Of a stretch of DNA of 42,172 nucleotides, positions 1 to 8,290 are shown one piece after another (the stretch's first letter is position 1; every line of letters begins with the position of its first letter). A program made the translations under genes and the position numbers. Origin of the DNA: a virus. The stretch is taken from the IMG/VR virus record IMGVR_UViG_3300021165_003225, positions 1-42,172 of that record; one strand, 5' to 3'. Below the pieces are notes generated by a model. That model saw only the letters and a list, made by a program, of their open reading frames with translations, searched no databases and was not told the origin of the DNA.

Positions 1-321
1 ACTTGCTTAAGTCTTGTAGAAACTTCAACAAGAAGAATCAAAAAAGATATCCATTCAATGGAAAGTCAAATAGAAAATATTAAGAAATTAAATCCTGTTA
101 ATTACGTAAGAATCTTAGATAATAAGCAAGAATATGGATTTATAGCAGAAGAATTAAAAGAAGTATATCCAGAGTTTGTTATTGGAGATGGTGTCAACTA
201 TCCTAAAATGGTTAGTATACTTGTTAGTGCAGTTCAAGAACTAACACAAAAAATAGAAAAACAACAAGATGAAATTGAACTAATTAAAAACAAGAAGAAA
301 ACCACTAGAGGTAAAAAATAA
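1..321 (+). CDS. Tail fibre C-terminus with S74-type intramolecular chaperone (5' partial)
   Basis: The reading frame is open to the first base of the window, so the gene starts outside it. The visible 106 residues match the C-terminal intramolecular chaperone domain of endosialidase-type tail spikes and fibres (Peptidase_S74). There is a helix with RRIKKDI, then NPVNYVRI, the family hallmark YGFIAEELKEVYPE, and a final coiled coil (VSAVQELTQKIEK) with a Lys-rich end. In this family the domain trimerises the fibre and then cleaves itself off at its N-terminal boundary. That boundary is not in the window. The stop codon overlaps the ATG of the next fibre gene (TAATG), so the two are translationally coupled. 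Family assignment is strong; the fibre body and its receptor are unknown. Confidence 0.85.
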   Translation, partial: TCLSLVETSTRRIKKDIHSMESQIENIKKLNPVNYVRILDNKQEYGFIAEELKEVYPEFVIGDGVNYPKMVSILVSAVQELTQKIEKQQDEIELIKNKKKTTRGKK

Positions 322-1361
322 TGGCTCAATTACAAACAACAAGTATAACTGGCTCTTTAACTACTACGGGAAACTTGGCAGTAAATGGTGGCGATATTAC
401 TTCAACTGCAGCCATATTAAATATAAATGCTAGTGGCACTGTTAGAGTGCAAGATAATTTAGTTGTAACTGGCACATTGTCATCAAGCGGTAAGATAACA
501 ACTGCGGACGATTTAATTGTTAATGGCGGGGTCTTAGAATCCTTCGCCACCAATTTCACTCTACTTTCTCTTCCTACTACCGTAGATTTTGCAAATTCGG
601 CTACTGATTTATATTTAGGTTTAAATGCAACAGATGTTAGAATTGGTGATCAGATCGGTAAAACTGGGACTACTACAATTTATAACGATTTGGTCGCCTC
701 TAGCGGAGACAGCACTTTTTATAGACAAGGTGGTGGTTCTTCTGTTATTACTATTAGTGGCTCCGGAGTTGTTGGAAGCGGTCTACAAATCCAAAGCGGA
801 CCAGCCAAATACAGTTTTATTAATTTTTCAAATAGCCTCGGATTTAAAATTACCGATGCTGACGAACTTGGAATAACCGTTGCAAACGGAGGTGTTCTTG
901 AAGCGCTGCAAGGAATTAAGTTCGATGTTACAGGTGAAGTATTAAGCAATTACGAAGAAGGAACTTGGACACCTGTTTTTAGTGGTTCAACGACAGCTGG
1001 TAGTTATGTTTATACTACACAAACAGGAAGATATACAAAATTAGGAAATATGGCTTATATTTCATGTATTGTTGATATATCCAGTATAAACACTAGTGCT
1101 ACAGGAAGTATGAGAATCGCCGGTTTACCCTTCAATGTTGCCGATACTCCAGCTGGAAATGAATTTTTTATGTCAGCTGTCTGGCAAGGCTTTACAAATT
1201 CAGCAACAAATATTTTTGCTGCAGCAGCAGACGCTGGAAACTGGATTGATTTGCATATTCAAACACTTAGCACGTCAACAAACTCGTTTGCGAATATTTT
1301 ATCACCCGACGACGTCGGCACTGGCGGTATAAGATTCACAGGTTTTTATAGAACAGTATAA
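321..1361 (+). CDS. Tail fibre / receptor-binding protein
   Basis: This is a 346-residue protein with low charge and many Ser, Thr, Gly and Asn residues. The first 100 residues are short beta-strand repeats (TSITGSLTTTGNLAVNGG, later VVTGTLSSSGKITT), the pattern of trimeric beta-helical phage fibres. From about residue 215 the sequence changes to a globular tip that begins YEEGTWTPVFSGSTTAG and continues TGRYTKLGNMAYISC. That tip module is common at the C-terminus of phage tail fibres and is probably the host-binding domain. The start is fixed by the TAATG overlap with the preceding fibre gene. No catalytic residues are apparent, so a binding role is inferred. It lies in a fibre operon with the S74 fibre and the small protein that follows. 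Confidence 0.75.
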   Translation: MAQLQTTSITGSLTTTGNLAVNGGDITSTAAILNINASGTVRVQDNLVVTGTLSSSGKITTADDLIVNGGVLESFATNFTLLSLPTTVDFANSATDLYLGLNATDVRIGDQIGKTGTTTIYNDLVASSGDSTFYRQGGGSSVITISGSGVVGSGLQIQSGPAKYSFINFSNSLGFKITDADELGITVANGGVLEALQGIKFDVTGEVLSNYEEGTWTPVFSGSTTAGSYVYTTQTGRYTKLGNMAYISCIVDISSINTSATGSMRIAGLPFNVADTPAGNEFFMSAVWQGFTNSATNIFAAAADAGNWIDLHIQTLSTSTNSFANILSPDDVGTGGIRFTGFYRTV

Positions 1362-1371
1362 GGAGTAAAAA

Positions 1372-1575
1372 ATGGCATTAACAGAAAGAAAAATAATAGA
1401 TCTAATTGAAGTTTTAGAAACTGGACATTTACAAATTCGTGAAGCAAATCTTGTTGAGCGCGATGGCGTTGTTATCGCAAGAACATTTCATAGATATGTA
1501 ATTGCTCCTGGCGAAGATGTTAGTGATAAAGAACAAAAAATTCAAAATATCGCAGCAGCAGCTTGGGCATCATAA
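1372..1575 (+). CDS. Small tail-fibre-associated protein
   Basis: This 67-residue protein follows the fibre by 10 nt and has a good ribosome site (AAGGAG before the ATG). It contains the segment VERDGVVIARTFHRYVIAPG and ends in an Ala-rich helix (QNIAAAAWAS). Similar short proteins with an 'R-D-G-x-x-I-A-R-x-x-H-R' core often lie directly downstream of fibre genes in tailed phages. They are usually annotated as hypothetical or fibre-associated structural proteins. I cannot name a function from the sequence. A role as a tail-fibre accessory or virion protein is inferred from position only. Confidence 0.6.
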   Translation: MALTERKIIDLIEVLETGHLQIREANLVERDGVVIARTFHRYVIAPGEDVSDKEQKIQNIAAAAWAS

Positions 1576-1624
1576 ATATAAAAATTTAGCTAACAAATAC
1601 AAAATATTAGTATATATAACAACA

Positions 1625-2155
1625 ATGATCTTAGGTTTGGATATATCAACTTCTTGCACCGGAATAACTATTCTTGATTATTCTGGTGCTGTTGTTTTAA
1701 ATACCTGTTGGAAATTTAAAGAAGATGATATGATCGATAAGCTCGAAAGAGCAAAAAAAGAAATAAAAGACTTAAAGAAAACTTATCCAATAACAGAAGT
1801 TTTTATTGAAGAAAGCTTGCAAGCATTTCGTCCAGGCTTTTCATCTGCTAAAACTATTCTAACACTAGCTAAGTTCAATGGTATTTTATCTTGGATGATT
1901 TATGAACAAATGTCAATTAAACCACAATATGTTGGCTCTACAACAGCTAGAAAGCTATGCGGTATAACTGTCACCAAAGGAACACCAGCAAAAAAGATTG
2001 TGATGGATTGGCTTATAGCTGCCAATCACAAATGGTTTATGCCAGAACACAAGAAAAATAGTTTAAATATAAAAGACCATTTTTATGATATGGCAGATAG
2101 TTATGTTATAGCACTTGCTGGATTAAAACTAATCAATCAAAAGCTTAAAGTTTAA
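1625..2155 (+). CDS. RuvC-like Holliday junction resolvase
   Basis: This 176-residue RNase H-fold nuclease starts MILGLDISTSCTGI, the first beta hairpin of RuvC-like resolvases, with catalytic Asp6. A second acidic position is in VFIEES (Glu62/63), followed by the helix SSAKTILTLAKFNG. The C-terminal acidic cluster DHFYDMADSYVIAL (Asp151, Asp155, Asp158) supplies the remaining metal ligands. Expected activity is cleavage of four-way and branched DNA before packaging, the job done in T4 by the unrelated endonuclease VII (gp49). I chose ATG 1625 over an upstream in-frame start at 1502, because 1502 would overlap the previous gene and add about 40 residues before the first RuvC strand. No strong ribosome site precedes 1625. 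The gene sits inside the fibre cluster. Confidence 0.75.
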   Translation: MILGLDISTSCTGITILDYSGAVVLNTCWKFKEDDMIDKLERAKKEIKDLKKTYPITEVFIEESLQAFRPGFSSAKTILTLAKFNGILSWMIYEQMSIKPQYVGSTTARKLCGITVTKGTPAKKIVMDWLIAANHKWFMPEHKKNSLNIKDHFYDMADSYVIALAGLKLINQKLKV

Positions 2156-2178
2156 TAAACAATTTGCCTTAAAAGATA

Positions 2179-2186
2179 CTATTTAA
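2179..2186 (+). promoter_or_regulatory. Candidate late promoter element CTATTTAA
   Basis: CTATTTAA lies 36 nt before the ATG at 2215 in a 59-bp gap. The same 8-mer, CTATTTA followed by A or T, recurs at a similar distance from other structural genes in the window. Its role as a late promoter -10 element is inferred from this recurrence. Confidence 0.5.
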
Positions 2187-2214
2187 GTTAAATCTTTAAA
2201 ATGGAGTTACATTA

Positions 2215-2613
2215 ATGTCAATTTATAATCACGTTCAAGCTGGCTTATCAAACGTGGGCTCTTATCAGGCTTCTGGTATACCTTGGGCAAGTTCCTCAAT
2301 AGTAGTCCCAGTTAGTAGCAGTGCTCCTTTGGAAGTTAGTTTTCCACAAGTTACTAAAAATATCATTGTAAAAAATGTATCTGCAGTAAGTGGCACTTTA
2401 AGAGTAGGTTTTAGCGCCAACGGCGTTGCAAGTGGAAGCAACTTTTTCTTACTTGACCGTGGTGAAAGTTTTGCAGCAGATATAAGAGTATCAAGATTGT
2501 ATTTACTCAGCAATAATGGAACACCAGTTAACGCTTCAATCATTGCTGGCTTAACAAATATCACAGCTGCCGATTTACCAAACAATTGGTCAGGTTCAGC
2601 AGGAGTAGGCTGA
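2215..2613 (+). CDS. Putative virion structural protein
   Basis: A 132-residue protein with a GGAG ribosome site. It is rich in beta-forming residues and lacks charged clusters. It contains VTKNIIVKNVSAVSGTL and a SNFFLLDRGESFAADI segment, then alternating hydrophobic strands. This looks like a single beta-sandwich domain. Comparable proteins in large T4-like phages are annotated as structural, but I do not recognise the exact family. It is preceded by a candidate late promoter and followed after 1 nt by a beta-helix fibre gene, so a tail-fibre attachment or decoration role is plausible. That role is inferred from context only. Confidence 0.55.
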   Translation: MSIYNHVQAGLSNVGSYQASGIPWASSSIVVPVSSSAPLEVSFPQVTKNIIVKNVSAVSGTLRVGFSANGVASGSNFFLLDRGESFAADIRVSRLYLLSNNGTPVNASIIAGLTNITAADLPNNWSGSAGVG

Positions 2614-2614
2614 A

Positions 2615-4096
2615 ATGAGCTTTAATGATGGCTTTTCTACAAAAGGTATAGCAACACCACCAGTTGCGCCAGTTAGTGGTAATGCACTTGTATATGATGG
2701 CACCAATTGGGTTGCTGGCACTGTTTCTGGTGGTGGTGGAACAGGAGATATTACTTCTGTAACAGCCGGAACCAATTTAACAGGTGGCGGAACAAGTGGA
2801 GATGTAACTGTTTCACTTAATACAAGTGTTACGGGCTTAACTAATTTACAGGCAACCTCTATAACCGGTTCGTTTAGTGGAAACTTAAATGGCACAGCAA
2901 GTTTTGCTACAAATGCTGCATCTGCTTCTTCAACTGTATACAGAAGAGAGTGGCATGTTTCAACCGGTAGCGGAAATGATATTACCGGCAATGGAACTTT
3001 ATTAAGTCCATATAGAACACTTGGTGCTGCCATTACTGCAGCTTCAGCGCAAGGTGGCGACCAAATTGTTTTACATCCAGGCACTTTTATTGAAGATGTA
3101 ACAATGGGTAAAATTAATACTACGATTTGCGCCGCACAAGGTTCAAATGGTGGAGAAGTTAATATCTCAGGAACAATGACTGTTTCTCAGTCTATTGCGC
3201 CCAACTCTTCTATAAGATTGTTCGGTATTGCTGTTAGTAATTTGATTCATGATGGAACGGGAAGTTTATATCTAGAAAATTGTAAAGTAAATAACACATT
3301 TACAAAAGCAACAACTGCTTATTTTCAAGCAACCAGTTGCGATTTTAATAAAGATATTTTAATCGTAAGTGGTGGTACTACTTCTTTCCAAGGCGGAAAT
3401 CAATCAGCAAGCGGTTCTAGCTTTATAATAAATAATCCTGGTGCCATAGTGCTTGTTAGAGATAGTATTACTACTTGTTCTCCTATTGTTGTTTCTGGAA
3501 CACTGGGAATAAATGATTGTGCTGTTACCGCTACTAGCAGTGGCGGTCCCGCAATAACCTCATTAGCACCTGGCACCGGCAGTATAGTCATAATGGTTGA
3601 CTCAACAACAGTAGATATTAGTGGTTCATCGACCAAAGTTGCAATAGGTGGCCTCTTTTCCTATTCAAATTCAGTATTTAACAAAACTGCTTCAACATTA
3701 GGCGCCAATTTACCTTCAATCGCTGATTTTGATATAGTTAGAGTAAATACTATAACCGGTTCAACAGCTTTATTTACTACAGTTACAGGTTCAACTGTTA
3801 CTGGTTCAACTGCTAGATTTACGGTAGTAACTGGTTCAACTGTAACAGGTTCGACAGCCTTGTTTACGACAATAACTGGTTCAACTGTAACAGGTTCAAT
3901 AGCAAGATTTACAGCTGTAACTGGCTCAACTGTAACCGGTTCATTGGCGTTATTTACAACGATAACTGGCTCAAGTATAGCATATACAGCAGTAACATCA
4001 AGTTGGTCTGGTTCAGCACCAACAACTGTAAAAGAAGCTATTGATAGATTGGCTGCAGCGGTAGTTTTGTTAAGAACAGGCAGCGCAATTCCTTGA
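2615..4096 (+). CDS. Tail fibre / beta-helix adhesin with TGS repeats
   Basis: A 493-residue Thr/Ser/Gly-rich protein. Residues 1-110 form a fibre-like shaft (GDITSVTAGTNLTGGG, then ATSITGSFSGNLNGTASFATN). From about residue 110 comes a right-handed beta-helix, pectate-lyase-like, opened by RREWHVSTGSGNDITGNGT and SPYRTLGAAITAASAQGGDQIVLHPGTF cut by turns. This DUF1565-like opening is typical of phage adhesins. Residues 381-453 are nearly five copies of a 15-residue unit, TGSTALFTTV plus TGSTV. The C-terminus (TVKEAIDRLAAAVVLL) is a short helix that may trimerise the fibre. A catalytic triad or glycosidase motif is not obvious, so binding is more likely than hydrolysis. ATG 2615 is 1 nt after the preceding stop. 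Confidence 0.7.
   Translation: MSFNDGFSTKGIATPPVAPVSGNALVYDGTNWVAGTVSGGGGTGDITSVTAGTNLTGGGTSGDVTVSLNTSVTGLTNLQATSITGSFSGNLNGTASFATNAASASSTVYRREWHVSTGSGNDITGNGTLLSPYRTLGAAITAASAQGGDQIVLHPGTFIEDVTMGKINTTICAAQGSNGGEVNISGTMTVSQSIAPNSSIRLFGIAVSNLIHDGTGSLYLENCKVNNTFTKATTAYFQATSCDFNKDILIVSGGTTSFQGGNQSASGSSFIINNPGAIVLVRDSITTCSPIVVSGTLGINDCAVTATSSGGPAITSLAPGTGSIVIMVDSTTVDISGSSTKVAIGGLFSYSNSVFNKTASTLGANLPSIADFDIVRVNTITGSTALFTTVTGSTVTGSTARFTVVTGSTVTGSTALFTTITGSTVTGSIARFTAVTGSTVTGSLALFTTITGSSIAYTAVTSSWSGSAPTTVKEAIDRLAAAVVLLRTGSAIP
3755..3975 (+). repeat. 45-bp in-frame tandem repeat in fibre gene
   Basis: About 4.9 copies of a 45-bp unit encode TGSxALFTTx/TGSxARFTxV alternating with TGSTV. The protein repeats are nearly identical, while the DNA copies vary at third positions (ggttca, ggctca, ggttcg). 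The array is therefore old or kept diverse, and is not a recent slippage product. Confidence 0.8.
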
Positions 4097-4098
4097 TC

Positions 4099-4127
4099 TT
4101 GACACTCGTTTGATCCTGTGCTACTCT
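4099..4127 (+). promoter_or_regulatory. Sigma70-like promoter for the DNA module
   Basis: A perfect -35 TTGACA (4099-4104) is followed by a 17-bp spacer and TACTCT (4122-4127), with a TG two bases before the -10 element. The predicted transcription start is near 4134, almost at the primase ATG at 4136, so the mRNA would have almost no leader. It is unlike the CTATTTAW motif of the structural genes, which suggests early expression by unmodified host polymerase. Confidence 0.55.
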
Positions 4128-4135
4128 GTGGGAGT

Positions 4136-5074
4136 ATGTCAGAATCACAAAAAACGCAAATATTGGTTAGTATTTTAGGAAACCCCCTCCGTCAAGGAGG
4201 GGAGTTTCTTTTTTATTGTCCAAAATGTAAAAACGAAAAGAAAAAACTAAGCTGTAACATTAAGAAGAATTGTTTTAAATGTTGGATTTGTGATTACAAA
4301 GGCACCAACCTTAAGCGCCTTGTTAGAAGGTTTGGTGATTTTTCACAAAAACATCAGTGGGAAACATTAACTGGTGAAGTAGAGATTAATCAGTCATTGA
4401 CTGACATTCTCTTCCCACAGAAAAAAGAAGAACAATATAGGATCACTTTACCAAAAGAATTTATTTCTTTGGCGAATAAAGTTCTACCATTCTCCTCCAG
4501 AGATCCAATGAAATATCTTCAGGAGCGTGGCCTAGAAAAAGAAGACATTGTTAGATGGAAAATTGGCTATTGTAAAGAAGGAGAATACAAGAACAGAGTT
4601 GTTGTGCCTTCTTTTAATCGCGATGGCTTTTGTAATTATTTTGTAGCACGTTCTTACACTGGTGAAAAGCCAAACTATAAAAATCCAGCCGTAAGCAAAG
4701 ATATTGTTTTTAATGAGTTATTTGTCGATTGGACAAGCGATTTAATACTTGTTGAAGGTGCTTTTGATGCCATTAAAGCTGGCAATGCAATCCCAATATT
4801 GGGCTCTTCTTTACGAGAAGACTCCAAGCTTTTTCAAGAAATTGTAAAACACGATACGCCAATATATGTTGCTCTTGATCCAGATGTTGAAAGAAAAGCA
4901 ATGTATCTTATTCGTAGTTTAATGTCGTATGATGTAGAGCTATACAAGATTGACGTTACAGGCTATAAAGATGTAGGTGAAATGTCGACTCTTGAATTCT
5001 CACGTCGCAAAAAAAGAGCTACATTAATGACACAAGATTCGTTCATCACAAAAGCTTTTAATCTAGTTGGCTGA
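4136..5074 (+). CDS. DNA primase, zinc finger plus TOPRIM (T4 gp61-like)
   Basis: A 312-residue DnaG-type primase that makes RNA primers at the phage fork. The N-terminal zinc-binding domain has CPKC (Cys28, Cys31) and a CFKCWIC cluster (Cys46, Cys49, Cys52). The TOPRIM metal site is visible as LILVEGAFDAIKAG (Glu207) and ALDPDVE (Asp248, Asp250). Length is close to T4 gp61 (about 340). I chose ATG 4136 rather than GTG 4118, which lies inside the promoter. GGGAG is only 1 nt from 4136, so initiation may be leaderless-like. A GC-rich terminator-like hairpin overlaps codons 15-26. It is followed by the gp47/gp46 fusion gene, forming a small DNA-metabolism module between fibre and lysis-like genes. 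Confidence 0.85.
   Translation: MSESQKTQILVSILGNPLRQGGEFLFYCPKCKNEKKKLSCNIKKNCFKCWICDYKGTNLKRLVRRFGDFSQKHQWETLTGEVEINQSLTDILFPQKKEEQYRITLPKEFISLANKVLPFSSRDPMKYLQERGLEKEDIVRWKIGYCKEGEYKNRVVVPSFNRDGFCNYFVARSYTGEKPNYKNPAVSKDIVFNELFVDWTSDLILVEGAFDAIKAGNAIPILGSSLREDSKLFQEIVKHDTPIYVALDPDVERKAMYLIRSLMSYDVELYKIDVTGYKDVGEMSTLEFSRRKKRATLMTQDSFITKAFNLVG
4178..4214 (+). terminator. Terminator-like hairpin inside the primase gene
   Basis: The left arm GAAACCCCCTCC (4179-4190) pairs with GGAGGGGAGTTTC (4196-4208) around the loop GTCAA, with one bulged A. The stem has 12 pairs, eight of them G-C, and is followed directly by TTTTTT with two flanking T-rich bases. It lies within coding sequence 43 nt after the start codon. 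The codons used (CCC, CTC, GGG) are unusually GC-rich for this genome, as if the structure were selected. Confidence 0.6.
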
Positions 5075-5123
5075 TAGTTGAACCACCGGTCTTATAAAAG
5101 AAAGTTTAAAAGAAGGAATAAAT

Positions 5124-8100
5124 ATGAAATTAATTCACATTTCTGATACACACATAAAATTACTGCGCGACCACAATCATTATCTTAAAATCTTTGATAA
5201 AATCTATCAAACAATAAAAGAAGAAAAGCCAGATGCTATTATTCATTGTGGCGATCTGTTTCATAACAAAACAAATCTAACTCCCGAAGCCATTCAGGTA
5301 GCGGGAGATTTTCTTAATAATCTTGCTAATCTGGCACCAACATATCTAATAGCAGGAAACCACGATCTAAACCTTAAAAATGGTAGCAGACTTGATTCTA
5401 TAACACCAGTTGTTGATTTCCTAAAAAATCCTAATCTACATTATATTAAAAAAGCCCAAGAAGTCGATATTGGAAACAATATCGTTCTTAATGCGCTTGT
5501 TATTAATGATTGCCAGAATTGGCAGAAGATTAGTGATACTTCAAAAGTTAATATAGCTTTATATCACGGTTCTGTATCTGGTGTCGAAACAGATGCTGGT
5601 TATGTGATGGAACACGGTGATCACGACATTTCAATTTTTGAAGGCTTTGATTATGTCTTGGCTGGCGATATTCATAAAACAAACCAATCTTTAGATAAAG
5701 AAGGTCGTGCCAGGTATTGCGGCTCAACAATCCAGCAAAATTTTGGTGAGACAAATGATAAAGGTTTTCTTATCTGGGATATTAAAGATAAGGAAGATTT
5801 TTCAGTCAAACATATCTCAATTTCTCATCCTTCTCCTTTTATAACCATCGAGCTTACCGAAGAAGGCGATATACCAGCAGAACTAACCATCCCAGAACGC
5901 GCCAAGCTTCGTCTGGTGTCCAATAGCTATGTTTCCGTGCAAGTGCTTAAGAAAGCTGTTGACATTGCCAAAACCCGTTTTAAACCGGATTCTGTAACAA
6001 TTCAAAATAAACCTGGAAAACGAGTTAGCGTTGAAGACTTTGCAAAAGAAAATGAACACGAAAATCTTCGTGACTTAGCTGTGCAAGAAAAATTCATTAT
6101 AGAATATCTAAAAGACTATAAGCCTAGCGATGCTGTGCTGACTAAAATATTTGAATTCAATAAAAAATATAATGCAGTAGCAGAACAAACAGATGATATT
6201 GCTAGAAATGTTAATTGGAAATTTCGAAAAGTCGAATGGAACAACCTTTTTAACTATGGCTTAGACAATTCTATTGATTTTACAAAAGTCAAAGGTATTC
6301 TTGGAATATTTGGTAAGAATTACTCTGGCAAATCATCTATTATTGATTCTGCTCTTTGGACAGTCTTTAATTCAATCTCAAAGAATGTAAGAAAAAATGT
6401 CGATATTATTAACCAAAATCGTTTAGAAGCTATTGGTAAAGCAGAGATTGAAATAGACAACAAGATATATACAATAGAACGCCAAGCTACAAAGTATAAT
6501 AAAAAGCTTTATGGTGAAGAAACAGTTGAAGCCAAGACTGTTTTGGATTTTTCTGTGGTAGATAATGTCACAAATATTAAAGAAAGCTTAAATGGCTTAG
6601 ACCGCAACGAGACGGATGCAAATATCCGTCGTATTTTCGGCTCCATAGATGATTTTCTTTTAACTTCTATGACTAGTCAGGTTGGTTCGTTGGCCTTTAT
6701 TAATGAAGGTTCTACCAAAAGAAAAGAAATTCTTGGTAAGTTTCTTGACCTAGAACATTTCGATAAGAAATTCAAACTAGCTAAAGATGAAACCTCTCTT
6801 TTGAAAGGTGCGATCAAACGTCTTGAAGGTAAGGATTTTGATGCCGAGATCTCTAAAGCCTTAACAGATATTATTGATAACGAGATTCAAACCGAAAGAA
6901 ATAAAGTTAAATGTGCTTCTCTGAAAGAAGCCCTCGGTAATCTACAATTACAACTTTCAGAGTTAAAATCAAAGGTTGCTTGTGGTCCAAAGCAAGAATT
7001 TATCGACCTCGAAAAAGTTGTTGATAGTATTAAAGTAAAAAATGCAAATATCGAGCAGCTAATAAACAAAAACAATGTCTTCTTAAAGGATGTTGAGAAG
7101 CATCAAGAAGTGCTTAGTCAACTTAAAGAATCGATTGAAAAATATGATTTTGAAAACCTAAGCAATAATAAGAAAGCTCTAGAAGAGCTTAATAAAAAAG
7201 CTATGCTGCTTGAATCTGCTGTCCAAATGCTGCAGAAACAAAAGAAAGAGCAACAAAAGAAAATTGCCATCTTGGATAATGTTCCTTGTGGAGATACTTT
7301 CCTATCCTGCAAATTTCTAGTTGATGCTGCCAAAGAACGAGATTTAATCCCAGAAACACAGCAAAAACTTTTAGATAGCGAAGCCTTGTTGAAGGAAGTT
7401 GAAGAAAAAATCAAGCTTGATGAAACTCAAAAGCATATAAACAAACTTGAGCAGCTAAAGACAAATCTGCATATTGTCGACAAGGAGATCTCTGACTTCA
7501 ATCTTAAAATTGAAAAAAATAAGAACGAGATCAATTCTTGTAATCAACAGCTAGCAGATCTACAAATACTAGAAAAAACTTATCACGATAACGAAGCTTG
7601 GATGAATCAACTGCTTGAAATTAAAGCAGAACAAAAAGTTGCAAATGAGAAAATAATCCTGGCACAAATAACCCTAGAAGCTTGCGATAATGATAGCAAA
7701 AATCTATATCGTGAACACGGTTCTTTGGTGAATAAAAAACAAACCCTAGAATGCGAGAAGGTGGAACTAGCAAATTTGCGTGACGAATTTCTTGCTTATG
7801 ATTTGTTCCTCAAGTCAATGCATAGTAATGGCATTGTTTACGATATTATTAAGAAAAAACTTCCTATCATTAACCAAGAGATAGCAAAAATTCTTACTAA
7901 TATTGTTAATTTCGAAATCTTTTTTGAAGATGATGGAAAAAAACTAGACATTTATATTCGTCATCCAAAATACGATCCAAGGCCAATCGAACTTGGTTCT
8001 GGAGCAGAGAAAAGTATGGCGGCTATAGCTATTCGCTTGGCTCTTATTAAAGTAAGCAATATGCCGAAATGTAATCTATGTATATTAGACGAGCCAGCGA

Positions 8101-8267
8101 CAGCTTTGGATGAAGAAAGTATGGAAGGATTCATTCGAATCTTGGAAATGTTAAAGGCAGAATTTGATCTAGTAATACTAATTTCCCATCTGCCAGAACT
8201 CAAAGATATCGCTGACAATCAAATCGTCATTGACAATAAAGAAGGTTTTGCATACGTAAAAATATGA
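5124..8267 (+). CDS. Fused SbcD/Mre11-SbcC/Rad50 recombination nuclease (gp47-gp46 fusion)
   Basis: A 1047-residue single chain combining two proteins that are separate in T4 (gp47 nuclease, gp46 ATPase). Residues 1-330 are a calcineurin-like phosphoesterase with DTH (Asp8, His10), GDLFH (Asp44, His47), GNHD (79-81) and a later AGDIHK. From about residue 370 an SMC-type ATPase begins: Walker A GKNYSGKS (397-404), a long coiled coil (about 550-900) with a zinc-hook-like cysteine pair PCGDTFLSC (Cys722, Cys729), signature GSGAEKSM (958-965) and Walker B CILDEP (986-991). It should process DNA ends for recombination-dependent replication. I see no internal stop or frameshift, and no internal start with a ribosome site at the domain border. 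ATG 5124 has an AGAAGGAA ribosome site. Confidence 0.9.
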   Translation: MKLIHISDTHIKLLRDHNHYLKIFDKIYQTIKEEKPDAIIHCGDLFHNKTNLTPEAIQVAGDFLNNLANLAPTYLIAGNHDLNLKNGSRLDSITPVVDFLKNPNLHYIKKAQEVDIGNNIVLNALVINDCQNWQKISDTSKVNIALYHGSVSGVETDAGYVMEHGDHDISIFEGFDYVLAGDIHKTNQSLDKEGRARYCGSTIQQNFGETNDKGFLIWDIKDKEDFSVKHISISHPSPFITIELTEEGDIPAELTIPERAKLRLVSNSYVSVQVLKKAVDIAKTRFKPDSVTIQNKPGKRVSVEDFAKENEHENLRDLAVQEKFIIEYLKDYKPSDAVLTKIFEFNKKYNAVAEQTDDIARNVNWKFRKVEWNNLFNYGLDNSIDFTKVKGILGIFGKNYSGKSSIIDSALWTVFNSISKNVRKNVDIINQNRLEAIGKAEIEIDNKIYTIERQATKYNKKLYGEETVEAKTVLDFSVVDNVTNIKESLNGLDRNETDANIRRIFGSIDDFLLTSMTSQVGSLAFINEGSTKRKEILGKFLDLEHFDKKFKLAKDETSLLKGAIKRLEGKDFDAEISKALTDIIDNEIQTERNKVKCASLKEALGNLQLQLSELKSKVACGPKQEFIDLEKVVDSIKVKNANIEQLINKNNVFLKDVEKHQEVLSQLKESIEKYDFENLSNNKKALEELNKKAMLLESAVQMLQKQKKEQQKKIAILDNVPCGDTFLSCKFLVDAAKERDLIPETQQKLLDSEALLKEVEEKIKLDETQKHINKLEQLKTNLHIVDKEISDFNLKIEKNKNEINSCNQQLADLQILEKTYHDNEAWMNQLLEIKAEQKVANEKIILAQITLEACDNDSKNLYREHGSLVNKKQTLECEKVELANLRDEFLAYDLFLKSMHSNGIVYDIIKKKLPIINQEIAKILTNIVNFEIFFEDDGKKLDIYIRHPKYDPRPIELGSGAEKSMAAIAIRLALIKVSNMPKCNLCILDEPATALDEESMEGFIRILEMLKAEFDLVILISHLPELKDIADNQIVIDNKEGFAYVKI

Positions 8268-8290
8268 TCACATTCTTTAGAGGTTTTAGG

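Noticed and set aside
1502-1624. Upstream start for the RuvC-like gene
   Set aside because: It overlaps the end of the previous gene in another frame and adds about 40 Lys/Asn-rich residues that do not belong to the fold.
3755-3975. CRISPR-like array
   Set aside because: The repeats are in frame, 45 bp long without unique spacers, and code for a regular fibre repeat.
5281-5307. CTCCCG/CGGGAG hairpin in the nuclease gene
   Set aside because: Only six pairs with a 15-nt loop and no T-run; ordinary coding sequence.
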